From Bacteroides sp. CAG:770 (GTDB lineage: Bacteria > Bacteroidota > Bacteroidia > Bacteroidales > UBA932): DNA of 64,000 nt. This document shows positions 15,435 to 24,449 of this stretch, piece by piece (positions within the stretch are counted from its first letter, which is position 1; every line of letters begins with the position of its first letter). Made by a program: the position numbers and the translations under genes. The notes under the pieces are model-generated. The model made no database searches. It was given only the letters and a program-made list of their open reading frames with translations, and was not told the DNA's origin. The DNA lies in NCBI GenBank assembly GCA_000435075.1, contig FR890653.1:14424-78423 (forward strand). Direction: 5' to 3'.

Positions 15435-17270
15435 ATGAAAGAATTCTGGCAGGTACTGGTAAAGTACGTTAAACCATACAAGGGATACCTCGGAGGCTCC
15501 ATTGTACTCAACATCCTCTCCGCGATACTTAACATATTCTCATTTTCATTGATAATACCTATCCTTCAGATATTGTTCAAAATGAACGATACCGTATATT
15601 CCTTCATTCCGTGGGATACGGCCGGTATGGGTCTGAAAGATATTGTCATCAACAATGCCTACTACGGCATCACTCTGCTCATCCAGACCAAGGGAGCGGC
15701 CGTCACATTGTTCCTCCTCTGCCTCTGGCTCAGCATCATGACCCTGCTCAAGACTGCCTGCTATTTCGGTTCTTCCGCCATAATGATTCCTATTCGCACA
15801 AGCGTGGTAAGGGACATGAGGCGCGAACTCTACAACAAGATTCTCTCCCTCCCTCTCGGATTCTTTTCTGAAGAAAGGAAGGGCGACATCATAGCCAGAA
15901 TGAGCGGCGATATCAATGAAGTGGAGAATTCCATCATGAGCACACTCGACATGCTGCTCAAGAACCCTATCCTCATCATTTTCTACATTGGCACTCTGAT
16001 AGTTACCAGCTGGCAGCTCACAGTCTTCACCATCGTCGTAGCCCCAGTCCTCATCTGGCTCATGAGCGCACTCGGAAGGACTCTGAAAAAGAGATCGCTC
16101 CAGGCCCAGGCTCTCTGGAGCGACACCATGTCACAGCTTGAAGAAACCCTCGGCGGCCTCCGCGTAATCAAGGCTTTCGTAGCTGAAGACAAGATGCAGG
16201 CAAGGTTCAACAATGTCACAGAGGCGGTCAAGAAGAAGACCGGCCGTGTAGCCACCAGACAGGCATTGGCACATCCTATGAGTGAATTCCTCGGTACAGT
16301 CCTCATCGCGATTGTCCTCGGATTCGGCGGAGTTATCATCCTCAGCGAAAAGGCATGGTTCGACGCTCCGACATTCATATTCTACATGGTCATCCTCTAC
16401 AGCGTCATCAACCCGTTGAAAGACTTCGCGAAAGCAGGCTACAACATCCCGAAAGGCATGGCATCAATGGAACGTATCGAAGCCATCCTCAATTCAGAGA
16501 GCACCGTCAAAGAAAAGGCTGACGCCAAACTTACGGACGGGTTCAATGATTCCATCACTTTCGAGCATGTGGATTTCGCCTACAGCCCTGACAGAAAGAT
16601 ACTTGACGATATCAGCCTGACAGTGAAGAAAGGCAGCACAGTGGCTATTGTAGGTGAGTCCGGTGCAGGAAAATCAACGCTGGTTGACCTCATTCCACGA
16701 TTCTATGATGTCTCCGGAGGATGCATACGAATTGACGGCACCGACATCAGAGACCTGAAGATCCACAGCCTCAGAAGTCTGATGGGAAATGTGAACCAGG
16801 AACCTATCCTCTTCAATGACACCATCTTCAACAACATCGCGTTCGGTGTGGAAAATGCCACAATGGAAGAGGTGATTGCCGCGGCAAAGATCGCCAACGC
16901 ACATGAGTTCATCATGGAGAAGGAAGAAGGCTATGACACCAATATCGGAGACCGCGGAATGAAGCTTTCAGGCGGACAGAGACAGAGGCTCAGCATCGCC
17001 AGGGCCATTCTGAAGAACCCTCCGATTCTGATTCTCGACGAGGCTACGGCATCTCTTGACACGGAGTCCGAAAGACTCGTCCAGGAAGCTCTTGACAGGC
17101 TCATGTCCACAAGGACCACAATAGCAATCGCCCACAGGCTCTCGACAATCAAGAACTCAGATGAGATTATCGTGATGCATGAAGGCAAGATCGTAGAAAG
17201 AGGCAAGCACGAGGAACTCCTCGCGCTGAAAGGATATTACAAGAAACTGACTGATATGCAAAGTCTTTAA
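15435..17270 (+). CDS. ABC exporter, fused permease and ATPase (MsbA-like)
   Basis: 611 residues: an N-terminal transmembrane domain with about six helices (residues 1-330) and a C-terminal ATPase with Walker A GESGAGKST, signature LSGGQRQRLSIARAI, Walker B ILILDEATASLD and H-loop IAHRLSTI. Homodimeric exporter of the MsbA/lipid-flippase class, inner membrane. The substrate cannot be read from sequence. It is the first gene of a tightly packed plus-strand run (gaps 12, -4, 14 and 13 nt) that also encodes a VanZ-like membrane protein and an exported amidase-like protein, so an envelope substrate is plausible. Confidence 0.88.
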   Translation: MKEFWQVLVKYVKPYKGYLGGSIVLNILSAILNIFSFSLIIPILQILFKMNDTVYSFIPWDTAGMGLKDIVINNAYYGITLLIQTKGAAVTLFLLCLWLSIMTLLKTACYFGSSAIMIPIRTSVVRDMRRELYNKILSLPLGFFSEERKGDIIARMSGDINEVENSIMSTLDMLLKNPILIIFYIGTLIVTSWQLTVFTIVVAPVLIWLMSALGRTLKKRSLQAQALWSDTMSQLEETLGGLRVIKAFVAEDKMQARFNNVTEAVKKKTGRVATRQALAHPMSEFLGTVLIAIVLGFGGVIILSEKAWFDAPTFIFYMVILYSVINPLKDFAKAGYNIPKGMASMERIEAILNSESTVKEKADAKLTDGFNDSITFEHVDFAYSPDRKILDDISLTVKKGSTVAIVGESGAGKSTLVDLIPRFYDVSGGCIRIDGTDIRDLKIHSLRSLMGNVNQEPILFNDTIFNNIAFGVENATMEEVIAAAKIANAHEFIMEKEEGYDTNIGDRGMKLSGGQRQRLSIARAILKNPPILILDEATASLDTESERLVQEALDRLMSTRTTIAIAHRLSTIKNSDEIIVMHEGKIVERGKHEELLALKGYYKKLTDMQSL

Positions 17271-17276
17271 GGAGGT
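17269..17276 (+). promoter_or_regulatory. Strong Shine-Dalgarno sequence
   Basis: AAGGAGGT, a full anti-Shine-Dalgarno match, sits 6 nt before the ATG at 17283. This is unusual for Bacteroidota, where most genes lack it. Confidence 0.75.
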
Positions 17277-17282
17277 ATTCAA

Positions 17283-18350
17283 ATGGAATCCAAGAAACTT
17301 ATACTCCCCTTCGTGGAGGGACTTGACAACGCTGCAAGCCTTGAAGAGTTTTCATCAATGCTGTGCAACGCGACTGCCGCGACAAAAGTCGCTACACTAA
17401 ACTGGCCGGATGATTTTCCATACTGCCCGAAATGTAACGTCAGGGCTGCATGGTGCGATAAGGGTCTCGGCATTCTCTATAATGTCAAAGGTCTGGATCT
17501 CAGAGCATTGGCAATGTCAGACAACGGTTCGGTATGGCAGGACAGCTGCTGCGAATTCTTCGTTTCCGACCCATGCGACGGAACGTATTACAATTTCGAG
17601 ATGAACTGCATCGGAACCTTGCTCGTGTCGAAAAGAAAGAGCCGGGAAGACTGCGTCCATTATACCGCCGAGAAACTGAAGAAGGTCAAGAGGTTCACCT
17701 CTCTTGAGCGCAAACAGGTGGAAATCAATGACAAGGAATTCAGCTGGAGCGTGGGAATGTTCATCCCGTTCAGCCTCATCGGCATTGACAAGCACCATAT
17801 TCCTACTTCGCTGAAAGCGAATTTCTACAAATGCGGCGACCTCACTGCGCACACGCACTTCCTGAGCTGGTCTCCGATTGACGCATCCAAGCCGGACTTC
17901 CACAGGCCTGACTTTTTCGGGACTCTGGAACTTGCGCCAAAGCCGGCACAGTCATTCGCCAGGATTATCTTCCCGCTGATGTTCATCTGCTACATCTGCG
18001 CTGTGGGTTTCCTGTGTTTCGGACACTTCGAGGACATGCCTGACGTAGCGACGACAATCTTCGGCATTCCGACAGACAAGGTCGTGCACTTCTCGATGTT
18101 CTTCCCTTTCCCGCTGCTGGCATACGCGACATTCGGAAGAAAGACCAAAGGAAGATGGAACTCCATACTGTTCATACTCGCCATCTTCCTTGTCGGCTGT
18201 ATTCTCGGAATCGCCACGGAACTCGGCCAGGGACTGACTGACTACAGAAGCTGCGACATCAATGATTTCAGGGCTGATTCCCTCGGAATGGCTCTCAGTT
18301 CCGTATGCGCACTAATTATCGACTCGATAAGACATTCATCAAAACGATGA
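17283..18350 (+). CDS. CBM9-like domain fused to a VanZ-like membrane domain
   Basis: 355 residues. Residues 1 to about 215 look like the CBM9-type carbohydrate-binding domain found as a single-domain protein in Bacteroidetes (WQDSCCEFFVS, YYNFEMNCIGTLL, FLSWSPIDASKPDFHRPDFF, GTLELAP). From about residue 220 there are four or five membrane segments with VanZ-like features (PTDKVVHFSMFFPFPLLAY; LGIATELGQ; then the D-I-N-D-F...N/D-x-x-G pattern). No signal peptide precedes the CBM9-like part, so that domain may be cytoplasmic or may cross by another route. A perfect AAGGAGGT lies 6 nt before the ATG. The stop overlaps the next start by 4 nt (ATGA). The function of the fusion is unknown. Confidence 0.75.
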   Translation: MESKKLILPFVEGLDNAASLEEFSSMLCNATAATKVATLNWPDDFPYCPKCNVRAAWCDKGLGILYNVKGLDLRALAMSDNGSVWQDSCCEFFVSDPCDGTYYNFEMNCIGTLLVSKRKSREDCVHYTAEKLKKVKRFTSLERKQVEINDKEFSWSVGMFIPFSLIGIDKHHIPTSLKANFYKCGDLTAHTHFLSWSPIDASKPDFHRPDFFGTLELAPKPAQSFARIIFPLMFICYICAVGFLCFGHFEDMPDVATTIFGIPTDKVVHFSMFFPFPLLAYATFGRKTKGRWNSILFILAIFLVGCILGIATELGQGLTDYRSCDINDFRADSLGMALSSVCALIIDSIRHSSKR

Positions 18351-21300
18351 CCAGAAATATATTTACCACCCTTGTACTCTGTCTCTGTCTCGCAATGCCG
18401 ATGAAGGGGCAGAGTCTTGTCCTTGCACAGTACAAGAACAGATGCGACACGCTTAAGACACTTATCCAACAAAGGACTTCCGTCCTTGCCAATATCCAGC
18501 TCAAATCCGTTGCCAGGAAAAACGGCAGTCTGGATTTCTATTTTTCATCGGGAATCGGCGACATTCCATGGAGAAAAGGCGACATCGAATGGCTCAGGCA
18601 TACCTTGCATGAGATTTCACCTGAAGCCTACGCCCATTATAAGATAGGAACCATCTACAGCGGCAGCTCCAGACTTTCCGACATCGCATTTCCGGAAGCC
18701 GGAAATGACGGACACCCTGCCGAGCACAAGTGGAGATTCAAGGATCCTGTCAATGAAAATGGGGCGTCAATCGTCAGGGAAGAATACGGTCAGACCTTCA
18801 GCAAGGGATTGACAGGAAGGAATATAGCTCTCTGGCAGAGTCACGGAAGATATTATGAGGAGGCAACACGCAGATGGGAGTGGCAGAGGGCACCTCTGAT
18901 GACGACCGTAGAGGACATGTACACCCAGAGCTATGTCCTGCCTTTCCTCATTCCGATGCTGGAGAACGCCGGAGCCTATGTCATGACTCCACGTGAACGC
19001 GACACCCAGAAATATGAGGTCATCACTGACAATGACCCGGCATTCACAACTCCGAGGGAGGGTCTTCTCAGACGCAGAGGAAAATACAGCGAGGCAGGCA
19101 AATGGAGCGATGCCGGAATCGGATTTGCTGACTACAAAGAAGTTTACAGCGGCAATGACAATCCGTTTGCCAATGGTACCGTCAGGAAGGCTTCATGCAT
19201 AAAAGAGGTCAAAGGAAACGCATTCGCAAGCTGGACGCCTGACATCCCTGAACGTGGGGAATATGCAGTCTATATCTCATACAAATCCCTTCCCAACAGT
19301 TCAGAATCAGCACATTACATCGTAAAACATCTTGGAGGCACGACCGATTTTCTGGTAAACCAAAAGATGGGAGGCGGCACATGGATTTATCTCGGCACCT
19401 TCGAATTCGCGGAAGGCACCGAGGGTAAAGTCATGCTGGACAACGGCACGAGAAAGGGTACCCAGTTTGTTCCTGGCTCCGTCATCACTGCTGATGCTGT
19501 CAAAATCGGTGGCGGCATGGGAAAGATTGCTAGGGGGAACAAGGATATGTCCCCTGAGGAATATACTACGTCCGGTCTTCCTTCTTTCACGGAAGGAGCA
19601 CTGTACTGGATGCAATGGGCCGGCATAGACACCACCGTCACGAGACGATTCAACAATGATTACACAAATGACTACGGTGACCGCGGCGCATGGGTTTCAG
19701 ACATGAGCGGCGGCTCCAGAGTGAATCCGAAAAAACAGGGCAAAGGTATTCCCATCGATATGTCATTCGCTTTCCATACTGATGCCGGAACCACTCCAAA
19801 TGATTCTACAGTAGGCACTTTGGCGATTTACACTCTGATATCGGAAGGTAGCAGGAAGTACCCTGACGGTGAGGACCGCATTCTGGGACGTCTCCTTGCC
19901 GACAATGTCCAGTCACAGATCGTTTCCGATGTCCGCGCCCAGTATGATCCGAAATGGAGCAGACGTCAGCTTTCTGACAGGTCATACAGCGAAAGCCGGA
20001 CAGGAGATGTTCCGGCACTGCTGCTGGAACTCCTTTCCCACCAGAACTTTGCGGACATGAAATATGGCCTGGATCCGGGATTCCGTTTCACGGTCAGCCG
20101 CGCTGTCTATAAAGGCATGCTCAAGTTCATGAGCAGCAGATACGGATACAAATATGCCGTCCAGCCTCTGCCGGTAAGGTCATTCGCGGCAATCCTGGAT
20201 GGCGACACTGCGGAGCTAAGCTGGAAGGAGACAGCTGATACACTGGAGCCTACAGCTATTTCCGAGGGCTTTATCCTCTATACCAGGACAGATGACGGCG
20301 GATTTGACAATGGCGTAATCCTGAACAATGTCAGGAAGTCCGGCGACAGGTACTGCATCAATGTTCCTGTCAGGAAAGGCCATCTTTACGATTTCAAGAT
20401 TGTCGCTTTCAATGCCGGCGGACGCAGTTTCCCTTCCGAGGTTCTGAGTGTCGGAATACCTGAGACAGAAAAGGGCAAGACTGTGCTCGTAGTCAACAAC
20501 TTCGACCGCATCGCACCTCCTGCATGGTTCGACACCCCGACTTATGCAGGTTTCGATTCCCGTCTCGACGGAGGTGTAGCCTACAAAAAGGAAATCAATT
20601 TCATAGGTGAGATGTATCAATGCCGCAGGGAGCTTCAGTGGCTCGATGATGACAATCCCGGTTTCGGTGCATCCTACTCCGACCAGGCAGGAAAGCTCGT
20701 CAATGGAAACTCTTTCGACTACCCTTCCCGTCACGGTAAGGCCCTCATGGCTGCCGGCTATAGTTTCTGCTCTGCCAGCGCGGACGCTTTCGCAAACTGC
20801 GGCCTGGACAGTTTCTGGGTCACCGACATCATCTGCGGCAAACAGATTTCCACCCCTGCCGGAACTGGCAAAGTCAATGCCGCAAGATTCCAGGTCCTTC
20901 CTGAGCCGATGCGCAAGGCTATTTCCGCCTGCACTTCCAAAGGAGGAAACATCCTCATTTCCGGAGCCAATATCGGCACCGACCTTTGTGACCATATCTA
21001 TCCGACAGTGGCCGACAGCGCCTATATGGTTGACTCTCAAAAGTTTGCCAAGGATGTTCTCGGTTACAAATGGCTGACTAATTATGCGTCCAGATCGGGC
21101 AAAGTGCAGAATCTTGGAAAAAGAAAGGAGACAATCTCTTTTTATCAGAAACAAAATGACTATATTTACCAAGTTGAGACGCCTGACGGACTGATGCCGG
21201 CTTCAGACAAAGCCTCCGTCTTCCTGCGTTATACAGACACGGATATTCCGGCGGGAATCTTCAACGAAGGCAAAGGATACAGGACGGTGAGCCTCGGTTT

Positions 21301-21388
21301 TCCGATTGAAACCATAACAGACTTGTCGGAAATGGAATCATTGTTCCGTATGGCATTTGACTTCTTTTACGAAGGAGAGAGAAACTGA
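18347..21388 (+). CDS. Exported amidase_3/golvesin-domain protein ('xanthan lyase'-type annotation)
   Basis: 1013 residues from the ATG at 18347 that overlaps the preceding stop; signal peptide NIFTTLVLCLCLAMPMKGQ. Residues about 160-250 and 450-600 together resemble an N-acetylmuramoyl-L-alanine amidase (amidase_3) split by an insert: NIALWQSHGRYYEE supplies a His/Glu region, FAFHTDAGT a second His, and VPALLLELLSHQN the catalytic-Glu region. The insert (about residues 300-400: YAVYISYKSLPNSSESAHY and GGTWIYLGTFEFAEG) is a golvesin C-terminal/CBM-like domain. A fibronectin-III-like domain follows near residue 630, then a unique C-terminal domain. Probably acts on peptidoglycan or another envelope polymer; many relatives carry the misleading name xanthan lyase. 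Confidence 0.75.
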   Translation: MTRNIFTTLVLCLCLAMPMKGQSLVLAQYKNRCDTLKTLIQQRTSVLANIQLKSVARKNGSLDFYFSSGIGDIPWRKGDIEWLRHTLHEISPEAYAHYKIGTIYSGSSRLSDIAFPEAGNDGHPAEHKWRFKDPVNENGASIVREEYGQTFSKGLTGRNIALWQSHGRYYEEATRRWEWQRAPLMTTVEDMYTQSYVLPFLIPMLENAGAYVMTPRERDTQKYEVITDNDPAFTTPREGLLRRRGKYSEAGKWSDAGIGFADYKEVYSGNDNPFANGTVRKASCIKEVKGNAFASWTPDIPERGEYAVYISYKSLPNSSESAHYIVKHLGGTTDFLVNQKMGGGTWIYLGTFEFAEGTEGKVMLDNGTRKGTQFVPGSVITADAVKIGGGMGKIARGNKDMSPEEYTTSGLPSFTEGALYWMQWAGIDTTVTRRFNNDYTNDYGDRGAWVSDMSGGSRVNPKKQGKGIPIDMSFAFHTDAGTTPNDSTVGTLAIYTLISEGSRKYPDGEDRILGRLLADNVQSQIVSDVRAQYDPKWSRRQLSDRSYSESRTGDVPALLLELLSHQNFADMKYGLDPGFRFTVSRAVYKGMLKFMSSRYGYKYAVQPLPVRSFAAILDGDTAELSWKETADTLEPTAISEGFILYTRTDDGGFDNGVILNNVRKSGDRYCINVPVRKGHLYDFKIVAFNAGGRSFPSEVLSVGIPETEKGKTVLVVNNFDRIAPPAWFDTPTYAGFDSRLDGGVAYKKEINFIGEMYQCRRELQWLDDDNPGFGASYSDQAGKLVNGNSFDYPSRHGKALMAAGYSFCSASADAFANCGLDSFWVTDIICGKQISTPAGTGKVNAARFQVLPEPMRKAISACTSKGGNILISGANIGTDLCDHIYPTVADSAYMVDSQKFAKDVLGYKWLTNYASRSGKVQNLGKRKETISFYQKQNDYIYQVETPDGLMPASDKASVFLRYTDTDIPAGIFNEGKGYRTVSLGFPIETITDLSEMESLFRMAFDFFYEGERN

Positions 21389-21402
21389 TAACCTTTATAA
21401 TT

Positions 21403-22716
21403 ATGACTAATAGAGAAGCTGAAATCATTGGACTTGTCCATAAGGAGGTAAAACCGGCCTTGGGGTGTACTGAGCCGGTTGCCGTCGCTCTTGCAACTGC
21501 GCGCGCAATAGAAATCATGATGAGCAATGTCAATGGTTTCTCACCGGCTGAATCATCTTTTAAAATCAATGTTGAAGTAAGCGGAAACATCCTGAAGAAC
21601 GGTATGGGTGTCGGCATTCCGGGTACCGGTATGATCGGTCTCAGGGTCGCCGCCGCATTGGGAGCCGTCTGCGGCAAATCTTCATACGGGCTGGAAGTCC
21701 TCAAGGATCTCGACAAGGAGTCCATATCGGCCGCCAAGAAAATGGTCGCAGAGGACGGGGTGTGCATAAGTATAGCCCATGACTGCCCTAAACTGTATGT
21801 CAAGGCGATTATTGTCATTGACAATCACAAGGCTTGGGCTGTCATTGAAAATGAGCATGACAAATTTGTCGAGACCGGTTTCGATGATAAGACAGAAACT
21901 CTTGCAAAAAGGGGTGAAAGTCAATGCGAGAGCGCGGATGACAAGGAAACCCGGGATTATCATCTGACAGTCAAGGAGATCTTCGAATTTGCGAACACTG
22001 TCGATTTTCATGACATCGAGTTTATTCTGGATGACAGGAAACTGAATCTGGCTCTTGCAGAGGAAGGTCTGAAAGGTAATTACGGCCTCATGGTCGGAAA
22101 GACTATCCTGGCATGCAAGGACGAGGTCTTCGGGGATGATTTCCTTTCTTATGCAATGGCATTGACAGCGGCCGCTTCTGATGCCCGCATGGCTGGCTGC
22201 ACTTTGCCGGCGATGAGCAATTCCGGCAGCGGCAACCAGGGTATCACTGTCAGCATGCCAATCATCGCCTATGCTCTCAAACACAATATTTCGGATGAAA
22301 AACTTGCACGTGCATTGATTCTGAGCAATCTTATTGCCATACATATCAAGGGGTACCTCGGTCGTCTTTCTGCCCTGTGCGGATGTGTGGTCGCTTCTAC
22401 AGGTTCTTCTTGCGGTCTTGTCTGGATTAAAGGTGGCGGATATGAAGAGGTTTGCTATGCCATCAAGAATATGATCGGCAACATTACTGGTATGGTCTGC
22501 GATGGCGCCAAGGTAGGTTGTGCAATGAAAGTTGCTTCCGGTGTTTCCAGTTCGATTCAGTCGGCTGTGCTGGCTCTTCAGGGAATCCATGCTTGCGAAA
22601 CTGACGGTATCATTGACAAGGATATTGAGAAAACCATTGCGAATCTCGGCAGCATCGGTTCTACCGGCATGGAACTCGCGGATGAGTTGATTCAGAGGAT
22701 TATGGTCTGCAAATAA
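21403..22716 (+). CDS. L-cysteine desulfidase family protein (UPF0597)
   Basis: 437 residues, the normal length. Matches the CyuA/YhaM/CdsB-like [4Fe-4S] family: ALGCTEPVAVALATA near residue 21, GCTLPAMSNSGSGNQGI (about 265-281), CGCVVASTGSSCG (about 325-337) and KVGCAMKVASG (about 367-377). The conserved Cys residues in these motifs are the presumed cluster ligands. These enzymes degrade L-cysteine to pyruvate, ammonia and sulfide, typically in anaerobes. It follows the amidase-like gene by 14 nt and precedes the Stealth gene by 13 nt. The cysteine role has no obvious link to those neighbours. Confidence 0.88.
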   Translation: MTNREAEIIGLVHKEVKPALGCTEPVAVALATARAIEIMMSNVNGFSPAESSFKINVEVSGNILKNGMGVGIPGTGMIGLRVAAALGAVCGKSSYGLEVLKDLDKESISAAKKMVAEDGVCISIAHDCPKLYVKAIIVIDNHKAWAVIENEHDKFVETGFDDKTETLAKRGESQCESADDKETRDYHLTVKEIFEFANTVDFHDIEFILDDRKLNLALAEEGLKGNYGLMVGKTILACKDEVFGDDFLSYAMALTAAASDARMAGCTLPAMSNSGSGNQGITVSMPIIAYALKHNISDEKLARALILSNLIAIHIKGYLGRLSALCGCVVASTGSSCGLVWIKGGGYEEVCYAIKNMIGNITGMVCDGAKVGCAMKVASGVSSSIQSAVLALQGIHACETDGIIDKDIEKTIANLGSIGSTGMELADELIQRIMVCK

Positions 22717-22729
22717 AACTTAGAAGGTC

Positions 22730-23728
22730 ATGATGGATATTGATTTCGTTGTCACTTGGGTTGATATGGATGACCCTGAATGGAAGAAGAGTTTTGCAAA
22801 AGCCAAGGGTACCATTGACAATTCCCAGAATCAGTTTTCTGAGGCGCGTTTCAGGGATTACGGTTTCCTGAAGTACTGGTTCAGGGGTGTGGAGAAGTTT
22901 GCTCCGTGGGTAAGGAAGATTCATTTCGTCACTTGCGGGCAGAAACCTGAGTGGCTGGACACGTCGAATCCCAAGCTAAATCTCGTGAATCATACTGACT
23001 ATATTCCGGAGAAGTTCCTTCCTACGTTCAATTCGACCGTTCTGGAGTTTTATCTTGACAGGATTCCGGGCCTTGCCGAGCATTTTGTTTATTTCAATGA
23101 TGATTTTTATCTGACCAGTCCTACTGGCCCGGAGCGTTTCTTTGCGCCCAATGGCCTTCCACACGACATTGCCGTTTTCCGTATGAATACGGGACTGAGT
23201 CTGTGGTCGAAGACTTTGCGTAATAATGTCAGGCTTATCAATAAACATTTCGACAAGAAGGATGTGCTCAGGCGCGATCATGACAAATGGTTCTCTCCAG
23301 AATACGGCAGCAAGGCTAACTTGACGAGGTTGCTTTTTGCATACAACAAGTTCCTGACTATCAGGATTCCGCATAATGCCCAGCCGTATCTGAAATCGAC
23401 TTTTGCCAGTGTCTGGAATTCTTGCAGGGCTGAACTTGAGGAGGCTTCTACTCATACGTTCAGAAGCGAGACTGACCTGACTCCTGAGCTTTTCCGTACA
23501 TGGCAGATTTGCGAGTCGAATTTCGAGCCGTATAACACGTACAAGGATACGAAGATGTTTCCGCTGATGGTGAAGCCGAAGCAGGCTGTGAAGGCTATCC
23601 GTGATCAGAAGTACAAGCTGGTATGCATCAATGACAGTGTGCATATCCGCAATTATGATGAGGTGATGTCCAATCTGGAGGCCGCTTTCAATAGTATTCT
23701 TCCTGAAAAGTCTTCGTTCGAGTTGTAG
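22730..23728 (+). CDS. Stealth-family sugar-phosphate transferase
   Basis: 332 residues. Contains the Stealth conserved regions: CR1 DFVVTWVDMDDPEW at the N-terminus; CR2 FRDYGFLKYWFRGVEKFAPW, IHFVTCGQKPEWL, FNSTVLEFYLDRIPGL and YFNDDFYL; CR4-like KLVCINDSVHIRNY near the end. Stealth proteins are D-hexose-1-phosphate transferases that build phosphodiester-linked capsule or cell-wall polysaccharides. No other capsule genes are visible nearby; it ends the operon and is followed by a terminator at 23808. Start at 22730 or 22733 (adjacent ATGs). Confidence 0.88.
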   Translation: MMDIDFVVTWVDMDDPEWKKSFAKAKGTIDNSQNQFSEARFRDYGFLKYWFRGVEKFAPWVRKIHFVTCGQKPEWLDTSNPKLNLVNHTDYIPEKFLPTFNSTVLEFYLDRIPGLAEHFVYFNDDFYLTSPTGPERFFAPNGLPHDIAVFRMNTGLSLWSKTLRNNVRLINKHFDKKDVLRRDHDKWFSPEYGSKANLTRLLFAYNKFLTIRIPHNAQPYLKSTFASVWNSCRAELEEASTHTFRSETDLTPELFRTWQICESNFEPYNTYKDTKMFPLMVKPKQAVKAIRDQKYKLVCINDSVHIRNYDEVMSNLEAAFNSILPEKSSFEL

Positions 23729-23807
23729 ATGAACAATGCCTTAGCCGGGATTGATAGACGGCCGGAGAATTGAATTGCTGCTCCAAATGAGCAAATCAGA
23801 TTATTAT

Positions 23808-23839
23808 GTCCGTAAAGAGTTTTTTCTTTGCGGACTTTT
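23808..23839 (+). terminator. Rho-independent terminator of the Stealth gene
   Basis: GTCCGTAAAGA pairs with TCTTTGCGGAC (one G-U pair) around a T-rich loop and is followed by TTTT. Confidence 0.8.
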
Positions 23840-23884
23840 GTATGACATGTCAGGAATCATTTGCCGGTCACGATATCGTTTGTT

Positions 23885-24043
23885 GTCAGGTAACGCAGTA
23901 CGGCGGAACTCACTCCGCTGCGCTCCGTTCGGCCCTCCTACCGTTTCCTGCGTCCTCGCTCCCGCGAGAACTTGTCTCCGGCAGGCACCTCCCACTTCCC
24001 GAGGCCGTGGGTTGGCCACGTCCGCCGTACTGCGCCACCTGAC
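23885..24043. repeat. Inverted repeat IR1 with GC-rich 113-nt loop
   Basis: Arms 23885-23907 and 24021-24043 match at 21 of 23 positions (core GCAGTACGGCGGA). The loop is much more GC-rich than the surrounding DNA and contains the small hairpin CTCGCTCCCGCGAG and the string CCTCCCACTTC, which is also found in the IR2 loop. Confidence 0.85.
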
Positions 24044-24214
24044 GGACGACATGTCGATGAAGAAAACGGTGTAAGAAAACGCCATTTTTTACCCCGTTTC
24101 AGAAAATTTAGAAAAACGGTGAAAAATTGAGCCGATATTTACACCGTTATTTTCACCTGACACCTAAACTCAGTTTTTCTCCTTCCCCTGAACTCACGGA
24201 ATGTTCGTACTGGG

Positions 24215-24353
24215 CACACTATTTTGTTCGCTACTATACCACGGAAGGCAAGTTTCTACCAGTAACACACAGTATTACGGTTAGGGGAAACGCTGTGTTC
24301 CGCGGTTCCGTACTTCTGTTGTGTAAGCATCTCTGGAGTCACGTCCGTTGTCG
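24215..24353. repeat. Direct repeat A, 139 nt
   Basis: About 92% identical to repeat B at 24450-24589 (about 11 differences including one single-base indel, hand alignment). Runs from CACACT through CGCTACTATAC and ACGGTTAGGGGAAA to CGTCCGTTGTCG, where the palindrome IR2 begins. Confidence 0.9.
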
Positions 24354-24446
24354 AGGCCGCGCCCAGGAGGACCAGGCCCTCCCACTTCGTGGGCCCTTCC
24401 CTCTAGTGACGAGGGCGTCAAGTCCTCCTGGGCGCGGCCTCGACAA
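24348..24446. repeat. Perfect 25-bp palindrome IR2
   Basis: Arms 24348-24372 and 24422-24446 are perfectly complementary and GC-rich (centre GAGGCCGCGCCCAGGAGG). The 49-nt loop can form two further hairpins: CCCAC-TTC-GTGGG and CCCTC-TAGTGAC-GAGGG. As RNA this would be a very stable three-way structure. Confidence 0.9.
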
Positions 24447-24449
24447 TTT

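Noticed and set aside
20216..21172. 318-codon minus-strand frame opposite the amidase/golvesin gene
   Set aside because: Antisense shadow; no promoter, signal or family match.
23804..24085. 93-codon minus-strand frame over IR1
   Set aside because: Arg/Pro-rich low-complexity translation of a GC-rich palindrome loop; no start context and no family resemblance.
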